From NCBI GenBank assembly GCA_015065935.1, contig SVPI01000011.1:1-53658 (forward strand): DNA of 53,658 nucleotides, in the 5' to 3' direction. A model generated the notes under the pieces. The model was not told where the DNA came from. It searched no databases and saw only the letters and a program-made list of their open reading frames with translations. This document shows, piece by piece, positions 15,773-25,315 of this stretch. This DNA is from Oscillospiraceae bacterium (GTDB lineage: Bacteria; Bacillota; Clostridia; Oscillospirales; Acutalibacteraceae). Made by a program: the position numbers and the translations under genes. Numbering within the stretch: the stretch's first letter is position 1; the number at the start of each line of letters is the position of its first letter.

Positions 15773-15794
15773 AGAGTGGGTTTTGGCCCGCTCT
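15773..15794 (+). promoter_or_regulatory. Leader hairpin (possible attenuator) of the rimP operon
   Basis: AGAGTGGG pairs with CCCGCTCT (one G-T pair) around TTTTGG, followed by TTTTG. A hairpin of this type before rimP is common in Firmicutes and could mediate NusA feedback on its own operon; that function is inference. Confidence 0.55.
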
Positions 15795-15820
15795 TTTGTT
15801 TTGAAAGGAGAGATTGCTTT

Positions 15821-16279
15821 ATGGCTTCAAACACGGCCGACCGCGTTTGGGCGCTTATAGAGGAAACGGTTAAGGCACAGGGTGTTGACCTTTGGGATGT
15901 TCGCTTTGTTAAGGAAGGCGCTTCCTACTATTTGCGTGTGTTTATTGACAGCGAAAACGGTATTGACATTGACAACTGTGTTGATGTTTCCCACGCCATT
16001 GACCCTATTTTAGATGAGGCTGACCCCATTAGCCATTCCTACTGCCTGGAGGTTTCATCCCCGGGTTTAGAGAGGGAACTCGTTAGACCTGAGCATTTTG
16101 AAAAGATGCTGGGAAACGATGTTAAGGTTAAGCTTTATCGCCAAATAAACGGTGCCAAGGAAATTAGAGGCACGCTCCTTTCCTTTGAAAACGGAAACCT
16201 TTCTCTAAATGTAAGCGGTGAGGATATTACCCTTTCTAAGGGCGACTACTCATTGGTACGTTTAGCAGATTTTGATTAG
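15821..16279 (+). CDS. rimP: Ribosome maturation factor RimP
   Basis: 152 aa. ATG 15821 has GAAAGGAGAG 8 bp upstream and gives the family's normal length; the frame stays open further upstream into the leader but that part is not coding. The N-terminal alpha/beta domain contains YYLRVFIDSENGIDIDNC and the conserved LEVSSPGLERELV; the C-terminal Sm-like barrel starts at GNDVKVKLYR. RimP binds the 30S subunit during its assembly. It is the first gene of the operon, 28 bp before nusA, a conserved order. Confidence 0.95.
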   Translation: MASNTADRVWALIEETVKAQGVDLWDVRFVKEGASYYLRVFIDSENGIDIDNCVDVSHAIDPILDEADPISHSYCLEVSSPGLERELVRPEHFEKMLGNDVKVKLYRQINGAKEIRGTLLSFENGNLSLNVSGEDITLSKGDYSLVRLADFD

Positions 16280-16307
16280 TAAATTAATACGGAGGTATTT
16301 TAGAAAA

Positions 16308-17366
16308 ATGGATAAGAAAGAATTTTTTGCAGCACTTGCTGCAATGGAGGAACAAAGGGGAATCCCCAAGGAATCATTAGCCGAAAAAATTGCCGATGCA
16401 ATCGTTGTTGCCGCAAGAAAGGATTTCGGCGGCAGAGAAATTGTTTCCTGCATTATTGACACCGAAAAGGAAATTTTTGCAGTTTGGGCAAGAAAAGAAA
16501 TTGTTGATGAGGTTGAGGACCGCTTCTGTCAAATTACAAAGGAGGAGGCCGCTAAAATCGACCCCAAATCTATTGAACAGGGCTTTGTAGACATTCCTCT
16601 CGACCCCAAAAAGTTTGGCCGCGTTGTGGCACAAAATTCTAAAAATAACTTCCGTCAGGGTGTGCGCGATGTTGAGCGCGGTCAGACCCTGGCTGAGTTC
16701 CAAAGCAAAACTAAGGAACTTGTTACTGCCGTTGTTCAGCGTATTGACCCCAAAACAGGTAACGCTTCTCTTACCATTGGTACAAAGGAAGCTACATTAC
16801 CTAAGGCTGAGCAGGTGCCTGATGAGGTTTTAAAAGAGGGCGACCACATTAAGGTTTACATTGTTGATGTTAAGGAAACTGAGCGTGGCCCCAGAGTTAT
16901 GCTTTCCCGCACACACCCCGGCCTTGTAAAGCGCCTTTTTGAAACCGAGGTTCCCGAAATTTTTGATGGAATTATTGAGATTAAATCGGTTTCCCGCCAG
17001 GCAGGCTCCAGAACAAAGCTTGCTGTTTACAGTGCTGATGAGGAAATTGATGCTGTCGGCGCTTGTATCGGCCAGCGCGGAGCTCGTGTTAACAAGATTG
17101 TAGAAGAGTTAAACGGCGAAAAGATTGATATTGTAAAATATTCTGAGGACCCCACCTTGTTTATTAGCGAGGCACTTTCTCCCGCAAAGGTTCTAACCGT
17201 TGAAATTGAAAGTGAAGAGCCCAAGGTTTGCCATGTAACCGTTCCCGATGCTCAGCTTTCCCTTGCCATTGGTAACAAGGGTCAGAACGTTCGCTTGGCA
17301 GCAAAGCTTACAGGCTGGAAAATTGATATTCGCCCCGAAAGCGGATATTACGGTGAAGATGAATAG
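16308..17366 (+). CDS. nusA: Transcription termination/antitermination factor NusA
   Basis: 352 aa from ATG 16308 (GGAGG upstream). The N-terminal RNA polymerase-binding domain (MDKKEFFAALAAMEEQRGI) is followed by the S1 domain (about 130-200, LVTAVVQRIDPKTGNASL), then two KH domains: SRTKLAVYSADEEIDAVGACIGQRGARVNKI with its GxxG loop, and LSLAIGNKGQNVRLAAKLTGWKI. It lacks the C-terminal acidic repeats of enterobacterial NusA, as usual in Firmicutes. It modulates pausing, termination and antitermination. Confidence 0.97.
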   Translation: MDKKEFFAALAAMEEQRGIPKESLAEKIADAIVVAARKDFGGREIVSCIIDTEKEIFAVWARKEIVDEVEDRFCQITKEEAAKIDPKSIEQGFVDIPLDPKKFGRVVAQNSKNNFRQGVRDVERGQTLAEFQSKTKELVTAVVQRIDPKTGNASLTIGTKEATLPKAEQVPDEVLKEGDHIKVYIVDVKETERGPRVMLSRTHPGLVKRLFETEVPEIFDGIIEIKSVSRQAGSRTKLAVYSADEEIDAVGACIGQRGARVNKIVEELNGEKIDIVKYSEDPTLFISEALSPAKVLTVEIESEEPKVCHVTVPDAQLSLAIGNKGQNVRLAAKLTGWKIDIRPESGYYGEDE

Positions 17367-17382
17367 AAGTAGGGTGTTTTAA

Positions 17383-17655
17383 ATGGCAGAAAGAAAAATA
17401 CCCACCAGAATGTGCGTTGGCTGTGGTGAGCACAAGGCAAAAAGCGAGCTTATTCGCGTTGTTCGCACAAGCAGTGGTGAAATTTGTCTTGATTTTACCG
17501 GAAAATTAAACGGTAGAGGCACGTACATTTGTAAATGTGAGGGCTGTCTCAAAAAGGCTATTAAATCAAAAAGAATTGATTCCGCCTTTAAAATGACCGT
17601 TCCTGCCGAAATTTATGAAAAACTTGAAAAGGAGCTCGCTAATGGGGCAAAATAA
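17383..17655 (+). CDS. rnpM: RNase P modulator RnpM (YlxR)
   Basis: 90 aa. Shows the YlxR signature: PTRMCVGCGEHKAKSELIRVVR and GRGTYICKCEGCLKKAIKSKRI. The family binds RNA and has been linked to RNase P control, hence the name RnpM. Its fixed place between nusA and the L7Ae-like gene supports the call. It overlaps the next gene by 14 bp, so translation is coupled. Confidence 0.95.
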   Translation: MAERKIPTRMCVGCGEHKAKSELIRVVRTSSGEICLDFTGKLNGRGTYICKCEGCLKKAIKSKRIDSAFKMTVPAEIYEKLEKELANGAK

Positions 17656-17947
17656 AGTTTTAACCCTTTTAGGCTTTGCCGCAAAGGCAGGTAAACTTTT
17701 TTTCGGAATGGATTCATGTGTTAATTCACTTAAAAAGAATCAGGCAAGGCTTATTGTTACGGCAGGAAATTTGTCGGATAAAAGCCGAAAGGAAATTTCA
17801 TTTTATGCCACAGGTAAAAATGTGCCTGTGATTACTTTACTTGACTGTGACATTGAAACGCTTTCAAAGGCAATTGGCAGAAAAGCAGGAATTGTTGCGG
17901 TTAACGACCAAGGCTTCGCAAAGGCAATAAGCGAAGCAGTCGAATAA
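17642..17947 (+). CDS. ylxQ: L7Ae-family RNA-binding protein YlxQ
   Basis: 101 aa from ATG 17642, overlapping the rnpM stop; AAAGGAGC lies upstream inside rnpM. The L7Ae/L30e fold is recognisable: [36 protein letters not shown] and VPVITLLD. Such proteins bind kink-turn RNAs. It completes the usual nusA-ylxR-ylxQ-infB order. Confidence 0.93.
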   Translation: MGQNKVLTLLGFAAKAGKLFFGMDSCVNSLKKNQARLIVTAGNLSDKSRKEISFYATGKNVPVITLLDCDIETLSKAIGRKAGIVAVNDQGFAKAISEAVE

Positions 17948-17960
17948 GGAGGTAGCGCTA

Positions 17961-20543
17961 ATGACAAATAAGGTTAAAGTTAGTGATATTGCAAAAGACT
18001 TTGGTGTTGAATCAAAGGAAATTATTGCTATTTTAGGTGAGCACACTGCCGAGGCTAAAAAAGCAGGTGCTGCGCTTAATGAGCAGGAAATTAATATTAT
18101 TTTCGAGGTTCTTACCCTAAAGCATAAGGTAAAGAGCTTTGATGATTATTTCGCAACGGGCGCCGCTGCACGTGAAGCTGCCCAAAAGGCAAGGCAGGCC
18201 GAAAAGGACCAGAAGCTTGCTTCTCAGATGGCTATTCTTGAGCAGTTAAAGGCCGCTGCCGAAGCAGAGGCCGCTGAAAAGAAGGCTACCGAGGAAAAGA
18301 AAGCGGCAGAAGAGAAAAAAGCTGCCGAAAAGAAGGCCGCCGAACAAAAGAAGGCAGAAGAGGAGAAAAAGGTTGCCGCTGCTAAAAAGGCAGAGGCTCA
18401 AAAGGCTTCCGAGAAGGCCGCAGAGGCTAAAAAGTCAGAGCCTAAAAAGGCAGAAAAGAAGCCCGAAGCCAAGGCTCAGGAGCCCAAGGTGTTTAAGCCC
18501 AGTGACCCCCATCCCTTTAAGGCAAGAGAAAAGGCTGAAAAGACCCCCGGTGAGGCACCTAATCGCGGCCCTGCCCAAATTCGCCATGTTGACACCCGCG
18601 TTTCTAATGTTAACATTGAACGCTATAATGAAAAATACGAAAATATTGCTCCCGAAAACAGTATGAGGGATAATTTTCAGCGCAAGCAGAAAATCAAGCA
18701 AAAATCCCAGGATTATCGCCGTCCTCAAAGCGCAAAGCGCGAAACCGAGGCCGATAAAATGCGCAGAATTCAGCTTGAGCGCATCAAGAAAACCCCGATT
18801 ACCGTTACCGTTGGCGATGAAATCACTGTCGGCGAGCTTGCCGCGGCAATGAAAAAGACTGCCGCCGAGGTTATTAAAGAACTTTTAAAACTCGGTATGA
18901 TGGCAACCGTTAATCAGACTATTGATTATGATACTGCCGAAATTGTTGTAACCGAAATGGGTGCTAAAATTGAGCGTCAGGTTGTTGTTACCATTGAAGA
19001 CAGAATTATGGACGACACCGAGGACACTGCGGATACCTTAAAGCCCCGCGACCCAATTGTTGTTGTTATGGGTCACGTTGACCACGGTAAAACCTCTCTC
19101 CTTGATGCTATCCGCCATTCTGCCGTTACCGACACCGAGGCCGGTGGTATTACCCAGCACATTGGTGCTTACAGGGTTAACTGCAACGGTCAGGATATTA
19201 CCTTCCTTGACACCCCAGGTCACGCCGCATTTACCTCAATGCGCCAGCGCGGTGCAATGGCAACTGATATTGCAGTTTTGGTTGTTGCCGCTGATGACGG
19301 TATTATGCCTCAGACCATTGAAGCAATTAACCACGCAAAGGCTGCAAAGGTTCAAATTATTGTTGCAATTAACAAAATGGATAAGCCCGAGGCTAATCCC
19401 GATAGAATTATGCAGCAGTTAACCGAGCACTCCCTTGTTCCCGAGGAATGGGGCGGTGACATTATCTGCGTTCCTGTTTCGGCAAAATCGGGTATGGGTA
19501 TAGATAATCTCCTTTCAAATATCCTTCTTGTTGCCGAGGTTATGGAGCTTAAGGCCAACCCCGACAGAAGGGCAAAGGGTGTTGTTATTGAAGCACGTCT
19601 TGATAAGGGTCGCGGCCCTGTTGCCACACTGCTTGTTCAAAGCGGCACCCTTAAAACAGGCGATATTATCGTTGCAGGCACTTCCGTTGGTCGTGTTCGT
19701 GTTATGACTAACGAAAACGGTCAGATTATGGATAAAGCGGGCCCCTCTGTTCCTGTTGAAATCACAGGACTTGCAGAAACACCTGCCGCAGGCGATGGCT
19801 TTGATGCCGTTAGCGATGAGCGCCTTGCTCGTCAGCTTGTTGAGCAGCGTAAGCAAAAGGCTAAGGATGAGCTCTTTAGCAAAGCTCAGAAGGTTACCCT
19901 CGATAATCTGTTTAGTCAACTTAGCGAGGGCGAGCTTAAAGAGCTTGGCATTATTGTTAAGGCTGATGTTCAGGGCTCCGTTGAGGCTATTAAAGAAAAC
20001 CTTGAAAAGCTTTCAAATGAAGAGGTTCGCGTTAAGGTTATTCACGGTGGCGTTGGTGCCGTTAATGAAACCGATGTTATGCTGGCTCAGGCATCGGGTG
20101 CAATTATCGTTGGTTTTAACGTTCGCCCCGACCCCATTGCAAAGGCAAATGCCGAGAGAGATGGTGTTGATGTTCGCCTTTACCGCGTAATTTACGATTG
20201 CATTGAAGAAATTGAAGCCGCGATGAAGGGTATGCTGGCTCCCAAATTCCGCGAGGTTGAAATGGGTACCATTGAGGTGCGCAACACCTATAAAATTTCC
20301 AACGTTGGCACTATTGCAGGTTGCTATGTAACAAACGGTAAGGTTAACCGTTCCTGCCAGATTCGCGTTGTTCGAGATGGCATTGTTGTAGCTGAGGATA
20401 AAATCGATTCGCTTCGCCGATTTAAGGACGATGTGAAAGAGGTTGTTCAGGGCTACGAATGCGGTATTGGTCTTGAAAAGTTCTCTGATATTAAAGAGGG
20501 CGACATTTTTGAAGCATTCATTATGGAGGAATACAGAGACTAA
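17961..20543 (+). CDS. infB: Translation initiation factor IF-2
   Basis: 860 aa, AAGGAGG before the ATG. An N-terminal IF2N domain ([17 protein letters not shown]) is followed by a long Ala/Lys/Glu linker (about 75-180, runs of [11 protein letters not shown]) and a second IF2N region. The G domain (about 365-530) has [30 protein letters not shown] and the SAKSG motif. Domains II, III and the fMet-tRNA-binding C-terminal domain follow. IF-2 brings initiator tRNA to the 30S subunit. Its stop overlaps the rbfA start (TAATG). Confidence 0.97.
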   Translation: MTNKVKVSDIAKDFGVESKEIIAILGEHTAEAKKAGAALNEQEINIIFEVLTLKHKVKSFDDYFATGAAAREAAQKARQAEKDQKLASQMAILEQLKAAAEAEAAEKKATEEKKAAEEKKAAEKKAAEQKKAEEEKKVAAAKKAEAQKASEKAAEAKKSEPKKAEKKPEAKAQEPKVFKPSDPHPFKAREKAEKTPGEAPNRGPAQIRHVDTRVSNVNIERYNEKYENIAPENSMRDNFQRKQKIKQKSQDYRRPQSAKRETEADKMRRIQLERIKKTPITVTVGDEITVGELAAAMKKTAAEVIKELLKLGMMATVNQTIDYDTAEIVVTEMGAKIERQVVVTIEDRIMDDTEDTADTLKPRDPIVVVMGHVDHGKTSLLDAIRHSAVTDTEAGGITQHIGAYRVNCNGQDITFLDTPGHAAFTSMRQRGAMATDIAVLVVAADDGIMPQTIEAINHAKAAKVQIIVAINKMDKPEANPDRIMQQLTEHSLVPEEWGGDIICVPVSAKSGMGIDNLLSNILLVAEVMELKANPDRRAKGVVIEARLDKGRGPVATLLVQSGTLKTGDIIVAGTSVGRVRVMTNENGQIMDKAGPSVPVEITGLAETPAAGDGFDAVSDERLARQLVEQRKQKAKDELFSKAQKVTLDNLFSQLSEGELKELGIIVKADVQGSVEAIKENLEKLSNEEVRVKVIHGGVGAVNETDVMLAQASGAIIVGFNVRPDPIAKANAERDGVDVRLYRVIYDCIEEIEAAMKGMLAPKFREVEMGTIEVRNTYKISNVGTIAGCYVTNGKVNRSCQIRVVRDGIVVAEDKIDSLRRFKDDVKEVVQGYECGIGLEKFSDIKEGDIFEAFIMEEYRD

Positions 20544-20902
20544 TGGCAGGATTTAAAATCAACCGTATTACTTCTGATATAAGGCTGACCCTTTCCTCCC
20601 TTTTAAGGGAGATTAAGGACCCAAGGGTCAGCAAACTATTAAGCATTGTTAAGGTGGATGTTAGCGGCGACCTTTCCTATGCAACGGTTTATGTAAGCGC
20701 TATTGAGGGCAGTGAAAAAACCGCTGAATCGGTTAAGGCCCTTAAAAATGCGGCGGGATTTTTGCGCCGCGAGCTTGGCAGCAGACTAAAGCTTAGAAAG
20801 GTTCCCGAGCTTCGCTTTGTGGCTGATGATTCCATTGAGCAAAGCGCTAATATTTCACGTATAATTAAGTCTTTTGACACGGAGGAAAAAGATGGCATGT
20901 AA
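20543..20902 (+). CDS. rbfA: Ribosome-binding factor A
   Basis: 119 aa, start overlapping the infB stop. RbfA features: NRITSDIRLTLSSLLREIKDPRV, then LSYATVYVSAIEG and the conserved ELRFVADDSIEQSANISRII. It helps mature the 30S subunit (16S rRNA 5' end). It ends inside the start of nrnA, with an 11-bp overlap. Confidence 0.96.
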   Translation: MAGFKINRITSDIRLTLSSLLREIKDPRVSKLLSIVKVDVSGDLSYATVYVSAIEGSEKTAESVKALKNAAGFLRRELGSRLKLRKVPELRFVADDSIEQSANISRIIKSFDTEEKDGM

Positions 20903-21873
20903 GAAAATTTCCCTTTTGCAAACCGCAAGGTTTTTAAAAAGGAATGACCATTTTGTCATTTTAACCCACGCATCTCCCGATGGCGATACGCTGGGCTCTG
21001 CCTGCGCGCTTGCTATGGGACTGCAAAAAATAGGCAAACGAGCCTATGTTATTTGCCCTGACCCGGTGCCGAAAAAGTTTGATTATTTTATGAAAAAGCT
21101 TCGCAACAGGGCATTTAAACATAAGAATGTTATTGCCGTTGATATTGCCGATGAGGCTCTGCTGGGCTCACTAAAGGATGAATTCGGAGGTAAGATTAAC
21201 CTTTGCATTGACCATCACATTTCAAACACGGGTTATGCGGAAAATCTTTTCCTCGATGCCTCTGCATCGGCAACGGCTGAATGTATTTTTGCAATTTTAA
21301 AGGTTATCCACGCCGTTATTGATGATAATATGGCGGCGGCGCTTTACACAGGAATCAGCACCGACACAGGCTGTTTTAAATATTCCAATGTAACAGCCCG
21401 CACCTTCGATATTGCAGGCAAGCTTTTCGCTTATAACATCAATGCGGCGGAAATCAATCGCATTATGTTTGACACAAAATCCAAAAACCGCATTGAAATG
21501 GAAAGGCTTGTTCTTGATACGGCGGAATTCCATTGATGAAAAATGTATGCTTTTATCGGTAACGCAGGAAATTCAGAAGAAGACAAAATGCTCGGGCAGT
21601 GAGCTTGAGGGCGTTGCCGCTATTTCCCGCTCGGTTGAGGGGGTTTTGGCAGGTGTTACCATAAAGGAAACCGAAAAGGATGTTTTTAAAATTTCCCTTC
21701 GCACCTATGAACCGCTGGATGCCGCAAACATTTGCGGTCGCCTTGGCGGTGGAGGTCACAGGGCCGCCGCAGGCTGCACAGTTAGCGGAACACTTGACGA
21801 GGTCAAGGAAAAAATCCTTGCAAGCGTAAAGCAGGAATTGGAGGAAGCAAATGCAGGGGCTTATACTGATTGA
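20892..21873 (+). pseudogene. nrnA: NrnA-type DHH phosphoesterase, interrupted by a frameshift
   Basis: The DHH/DHHA1 protein (oligoribonuclease and pAp phosphatase) is split in two frames. From ATG 20892 (GGAGG upstream) the frame gives HASPDGDTLGSA, IAVDIAD, the CIDHHISN DHH motif and STDTGCFKYSN, then stops at 21536 after DTAEFH. The +1 frame continues with DEKCMLLSVTQEIQKK, the DHHA1 domain and the GGGGHRAAAGC motif to 21873. Relatives have roughly E-F-x-F-D-G-K at the break, so two T residues appear lost near 21534. This is either a sequencing error, a recent mutation or a recoding site. The gene sits in its usual place before truB. Confidence 0.85.
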
Positions 21874-22735
21874 TAAGCCGCAGGGCATTACCTCTTTCAC
21901 TGCGGTAAGAAAAATTAAAAAGCTGTCAGGGGAGAAAAGGGTTGGCCACACAGGTACTCTTGACCCCTTGGCAACGGGCGTTTTGCCTGTTTTTATCGGC
22001 CGTGCAACGGTGCTGTCTTCCTTTCTTTCCGATGCCGATAAAACCTATGTTGCAACGGTTAAGTTAGGTATTAAAACCGATACCTTTGATATTACAGGCT
22101 CGGTTTTAGAGGAAAGGCAAGTAAATATAAGCGAAGCCGAGATTGATGAGGTGCTTAAAACCTTTGAAGGTGAGCAGTTACAAACACCGCCTATGTTTTC
22201 GGCAATTAAAAAGGATGGCGTTCGCCTTTACAGCCTTGCAAGGCAGGGCGAAAGTGTTCAAATTGAGCCGAGAAAAATTACAGTTTATTCGGTTTCTCGC
22301 ATAAGCGATTTTAAGGATAATTCCTTTAAAATTAGGGCGCACTGCTCTAAGGGCACCTACATAAGAAGCCTTTGTAATGACATTGGACTAAAACTTGGTT
22401 GCGGTGCCACTATGTCAGAACTTAGAAGGGTAAGTGCTCACGGTTTTGATATAAGTGAGTGTGTGCTACTTGACAGTATTACTGAGGAAAACATTGAAAA
22501 CTTTTTGTTAAGTGAAGAAAAGGCTGTTGAAAATCTAAGGGTGATTAATGTTACCGAAAAGCAGGCTGTTCGTTTTACAAATGGCGGCGAGCTTGATATA
22601 GCACGGCTTAAAATAAACGACCCAAAGGAAAATGAGAAGTTTAGAGTTAAATTTAACGATTTGCTTTTAGGAATAGGTTTTTTTAGTAAAGAAAAAAACA
22701 GCATTTGCATTTCTAATATTTTAAATAAAATTTAA
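21851..22735 (+). CDS. truB: tRNA pseudouridine(55) synthase TruB
   Basis: 294 aa, ATG overlapping the end of nrnA by 23 bp, with GGAGG upstream. Motif LILIDKPQGITSF, then the catalytic region KRVGHTGTLDPLATGVLP with the active-site Asp in TLDP, and KGTYIRSLCNDIG. It makes pseudouridine in the T-loop of tRNA. The C-terminal PUA-like part (about 235-294) is short, as in many Firmicutes. Confidence 0.96.
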   Translation: MQGLILIDKPQGITSFTAVRKIKKLSGEKRVGHTGTLDPLATGVLPVFIGRATVLSSFLSDADKTYVATVKLGIKTDTFDITGSVLEERQVNISEAEIDEVLKTFEGEQLQTPPMFSAIKKDGVRLYSLARQGESVQIEPRKITVYSVSRISDFKDNSFKIRAHCSKGTYIRSLCNDIGLKLGCGATMSELRRVSAHGFDISECVLLDSITEENIENFLLSEEKAVENLRVINVTEKQAVRFTNGGELDIARLKINDPKENEKFRVKFNDLLLGIGFFSKEKNSICISNILNKI

Positions 22736-22754
22736 AGAATAGGGGGTATGGGAA

Positions 22755-23621
22755 ATGAAGGAATGCGCTTTGGCACTTGGCACCTTTGACGGAATGCACA
22801 AGGGACATGTGTCGGTTATAAAGGCTGCCAGAGAAAGCGGCTTTGATGTTATTGCACTTACCTTTTCTATACCACCTAAGTTTATTATTTCAGGTGAGAA
22901 GCCTGAGCTTTTAATGACGGCCGAAGCCAAGGAAAGGGCACTTGCCGAGCTTGGTGTTGTTCGTTGTGATTATCTTGATTTTAATGCTGTTTGCCAGCTT
23001 TCACCGAAAGAGTTTCTCGATTTTGTTTGCCAAAAATATCCGGTTAAAATGATTTCCTGCGGTTTTAATTATCGCTTCGGAAAGAACGGCGAGGGCGACA
23101 CTAAATTTTTAAGGGAATATTGTAGGGAAAAGGAAATTACCGTGCATGTTGCACGTGCGCGCCAGGTAGAAAATGAGATAATCAGTTCTTCTCTTTTAAG
23201 ACAAATGATTAAGGATGGCAGGGTGGCTGATGCCAATAAACTGCTTTATAAGCCCTTTTCTTTCTTTGGCCCTGTTGTTCACGGCGATGCAAGGGGCAGA
23301 ACACTTGGCTTCCCTACAGTTAATCAGAACTATCCCGAAGAACAACTTGTTTTACCGAAGGCAGGCGTTTATGCAGGGGAGACCTATGTTGGCGGTAAGC
23401 GGTATCACTGCGTTACCAATATTGGTTTTCGCCCTACATACGCGGTTAAAAAGGCACTGTGTGAAACCTATATAATTGATTTTGATACAAATCTTTACGA
23501 TACTGTTTTTGAAATTCGCCTTAAAAGATTTTTGCGCAGTGAAAAACGATTTGCCAGCGTTAAAGAACTGCAAGAGGCAATTGCCGCCGATGTTGAAAAG
23601 GTAAGGGAGGACATGCTGTGA
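22755..23621 (+). CDS. ribF: Bifunctional riboflavin kinase / FAD synthetase
   Basis: 288 aa. N-terminal adenylyltransferase domain with the nucleotide-binding LGTFDGMHKGH, the GFNYRFGKNGEG motif and SSSLLRQMI; C-terminal riboflavin kinase domain with GDARGRTLGFPTVNQ, AGVYAG and ETYIIDF. It converts riboflavin to FMN and FAD. It is 19 bp after truB and overlaps the AEC transporter start (GTGA), which closes the operon. Confidence 0.95.
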   Translation: MKECALALGTFDGMHKGHVSVIKAARESGFDVIALTFSIPPKFIISGEKPELLMTAEAKERALAELGVVRCDYLDFNAVCQLSPKEFLDFVCQKYPVKMISCGFNYRFGKNGEGDTKFLREYCREKEITVHVARARQVENEIISSSLLRQMIKDGRVADANKLLYKPFSFFGPVVHGDARGRTLGFPTVNQNYPEEQLVLPKAGVYAGETYVGGKRYHCVTNIGFRPTYAVKKALCETYIIDFDTNLYDTVFEIRLKRFLRSEKRFASVKELQEAIAADVEKVREDML

Positions 23622-24559
23622 TAGAAAGTTTTATCACCGTTGCAGGGCAGGTTATTGTTCTTTTTCTGCTTATCGGTGTTGGTTTTGTTTTGACGAAGCT
23701 TAATATGCTTAAAGAGTCGGCTATTCCTGCTCTTACAGATATTGCACTTTATATTGCGACTCCAACGGTTATTATCAGAGCCTTTTGCTCTATGGAATAT
23801 TCACCCTCGGTGCTTGGCGATTTGGGACTCAGCTTTTTAGTAAGCCTTTCCATACACATACTGTTTATCGCTATGAGTATTCTGCTGCTTCGCACAAAGG
23901 ATATGGATAAACGCAAGGTTATAAGATTTGCCGTTATATTTTCAAATGCAGGGTTTATGTCCCTGCCGCTTCAAGAAGCGCTTCTCGGAAAAGATGGTGT
24001 TTTCCACGGCGCAATTTATGTTGCTGTTTTTAACGTTGTGCTCTGGACCTGGGGTATACTGCTTATGAGCGGCGATAAATCAAAAATTTCGGTTAAAAAG
24101 TTCTTATTTAATCCGGGACTAATTGGTGTAGTAATTGGTGCGGTTTGCCTTATGGTGCCGCTGCCTGTTCCCGAAATTGTTTCAACCATAGGCTCCTCTA
24201 CGGTTGACCACCTTGCAAACCTTAACACACCCGTTCCCATGATTGTAATCGGCTATTATCTGGCTAACAGTGATATTTTAAAGGCACTTAAGGATAAAAG
24301 CTGTTACTTAACCATTTTCGCAAGGCTGATTTTGTTGCCTCTAATGGTGCTGGGAATTTTGTATCTTGTGGGAATTCGCGGGGCAATGCTCACAGCGTTA
24401 ACCATTGCCGCTTCGGCGCCAACCGCCGCGGCTACCACAATGTTTGCCGCAAAATTTGGGGGAGATACCGAGCTTTCGGTTAACATTGTATCCCTTTCAA
24501 CCCTTCTTTCGGTTATAACAATGCCGCTTATTGTGTCCCTGGCACAGTTCTTGGCATAA
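23618..24559 (+). CDS. AEC-family (auxin efflux carrier type) transporter
   Basis: 313 aa from GTG 23618, overlapping the ribF stop. About ten hydrophobic segments in two halves, as in the AEC/BASS fold, with IALYIATPTVIIRAF and FSNAGFMSLPLQEALLG in the first half and ASAPTAAATTMFAAKFGGD in the second, where unwound crossing helices are expected. Bacterial members export or import organic acids such as malate. Coupling to ribF is positional only. A strong terminator follows. Confidence 0.88.
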   Translation: MIESFITVAGQVIVLFLLIGVGFVLTKLNMLKESAIPALTDIALYIATPTVIIRAFCSMEYSPSVLGDLGLSFLVSLSIHILFIAMSILLLRTKDMDKRKVIRFAVIFSNAGFMSLPLQEALLGKDGVFHGAIYVAVFNVVLWTWGILLMSGDKSKISVKKFLFNPGLIGVVIGAVCLMVPLPVPEIVSTIGSSTVDHLANLNTPVPMIVIGYYLANSDILKALKDKSCYLTIFARLILLPLMVLGILYLVGIRGAMLTALTIAASAPTAAATTMFAAKFGGDTELSVNIVSLSTLLSVITMPLIVSLAQFLA

Positions 24560-24570
24560 AAATAAAAGAC

Positions 24571-24597
24571 AAAGACGGATTTTAAAAATCCGTCTTT
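24571..24597. terminator. Terminator after the AEC transporter gene
   Basis: AAAGACGGATTTT / AAAATCCGTCTTT, then a long T-run. Confidence 0.92.
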
Positions 24598-24615
24598 ATT
24601 TTTTTTGTTAAAATG

Positions 24616-24644
24616 TTGACAAAGAAAAATAAATAGTATATAAT
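24616..24644 (+). promoter_or_regulatory. Consensus promoter of the Crp/Fnr-ABC operon
   Basis: TTGACA (24616-24621) and TATAAT (24639-24644), 17 bp apart: a perfect consensus match, so expression should be high unless repressed. Confidence 0.88.
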
Positions 24645-24650
24645 AAAAGT

Positions 24651-24664
24651 GTCCCAAATGGGAC
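24651..24664. promoter_or_regulatory. Palindromic operator at the transcription start
   Basis: GTCCC-AAAT-GGGAC is a perfect dyad centred at about +7 from the predicted start point. A site here would block transcription, so the Crp/Fnr protein encoded 22 bp downstream may repress itself and the ABC operon; it could also be bound by another regulator. Confidence 0.6.
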
Positions 24665-24685
24665 AGTTTTTACGGAGGAAAAGAA

Positions 24686-25315
24686 ATGCTTGATTTTTTT
24701 CTGACCCAAAATCTCACAAACGAGGAAAAGGGGCAAATTAGTAAAATGCTGGGCGAGCCCGCCCTTTATAAAAAGGGTGAACTTGTTTACGGCGAGGGAA
24801 ACTATAAGCCCGCTATCGGCGTTGTTGTATCGGGACTGCTGTGTGTTAAAACAGCAGGTGACACCGATGTAACGCTGCGCTATTTGAAAGTTGGCGAGAC
24901 CTTTGGTGTTTCGGCGGTGTTTTCTAAAAGCAGTGAGGAATTTGTAAGTAGGATTTATGCCGAAAAGGACAGTGAGATTTTATTTTTAGGCGAGGAGCTT
25001 TTAAAGGAGATTTTCGGGTGTTTCCCGAAAACTGCCGAAAATTATATAAGGCTGCTTTCCTCTAAAATTGAGTTTTTAAACAAAAAAATCAGGCTCCTAT
25101 CCTGCAAAACGGCGCAGCAGGAGGTTTATGAATTTTTAACCTCTAACTGTGATGAAAACGGCGTTGTCGCCTCCCAAAATATGTCGGCGCTAAGCAGTAG
25201 CCTCGGCATTGGGCGCTCAAGCCTTTACCGCTGTCTTGAACAGTTGGAAAAACAAAACCTTATAACAAAAAACGGAAAGGAAATTAAGGTGATTTATTAT
25301 GAAAAAAATATTTAG
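24686..25315 (+). CDS. Crp/Fnr-family transcriptional regulator
   Basis: 209 aa, GGAGGAA before the ATG. Cyclic-nucleotide-binding-like beta barrel (about 15-120: YKKGELVYGEGNY, VVVSGLLCVKTA, LKVGETFGVSAVF), a long dimer helix (about 125-150) and a C-terminal helix-turn-helix (MSALSSSLGIGRSSLYRCLEQLE). No Cys cluster for an iron-sulfur site near the N-terminus. It overlaps the next gene by 17 bp, so it is the first gene of the ABC importer operon and probably its regulator. Confidence 0.88.
   Translation: MLDFFLTQNLTNEEKGQISKMLGEPALYKKGELVYGEGNYKPAIGVVVSGLLCVKTAGDTDVTLRYLKVGETFGVSAVFSKSSEEFVSRIYAEKDSEILFLGEELLKEIFGCFPKTAENYIRLLSSKIEFLNKKIRLLSCKTAQQEVYEFLTSNCDENGVVASQNMSALSSSLGIGRSSLYRCLEQLEKQNLITKNGKEIKVIYYEKNI

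Noticed and set aside
15734-15820. Upstream extension of rimP
   Set aside because: It covers the promoter and leader hairpin; ATG 15821 has the proper site and normal length.
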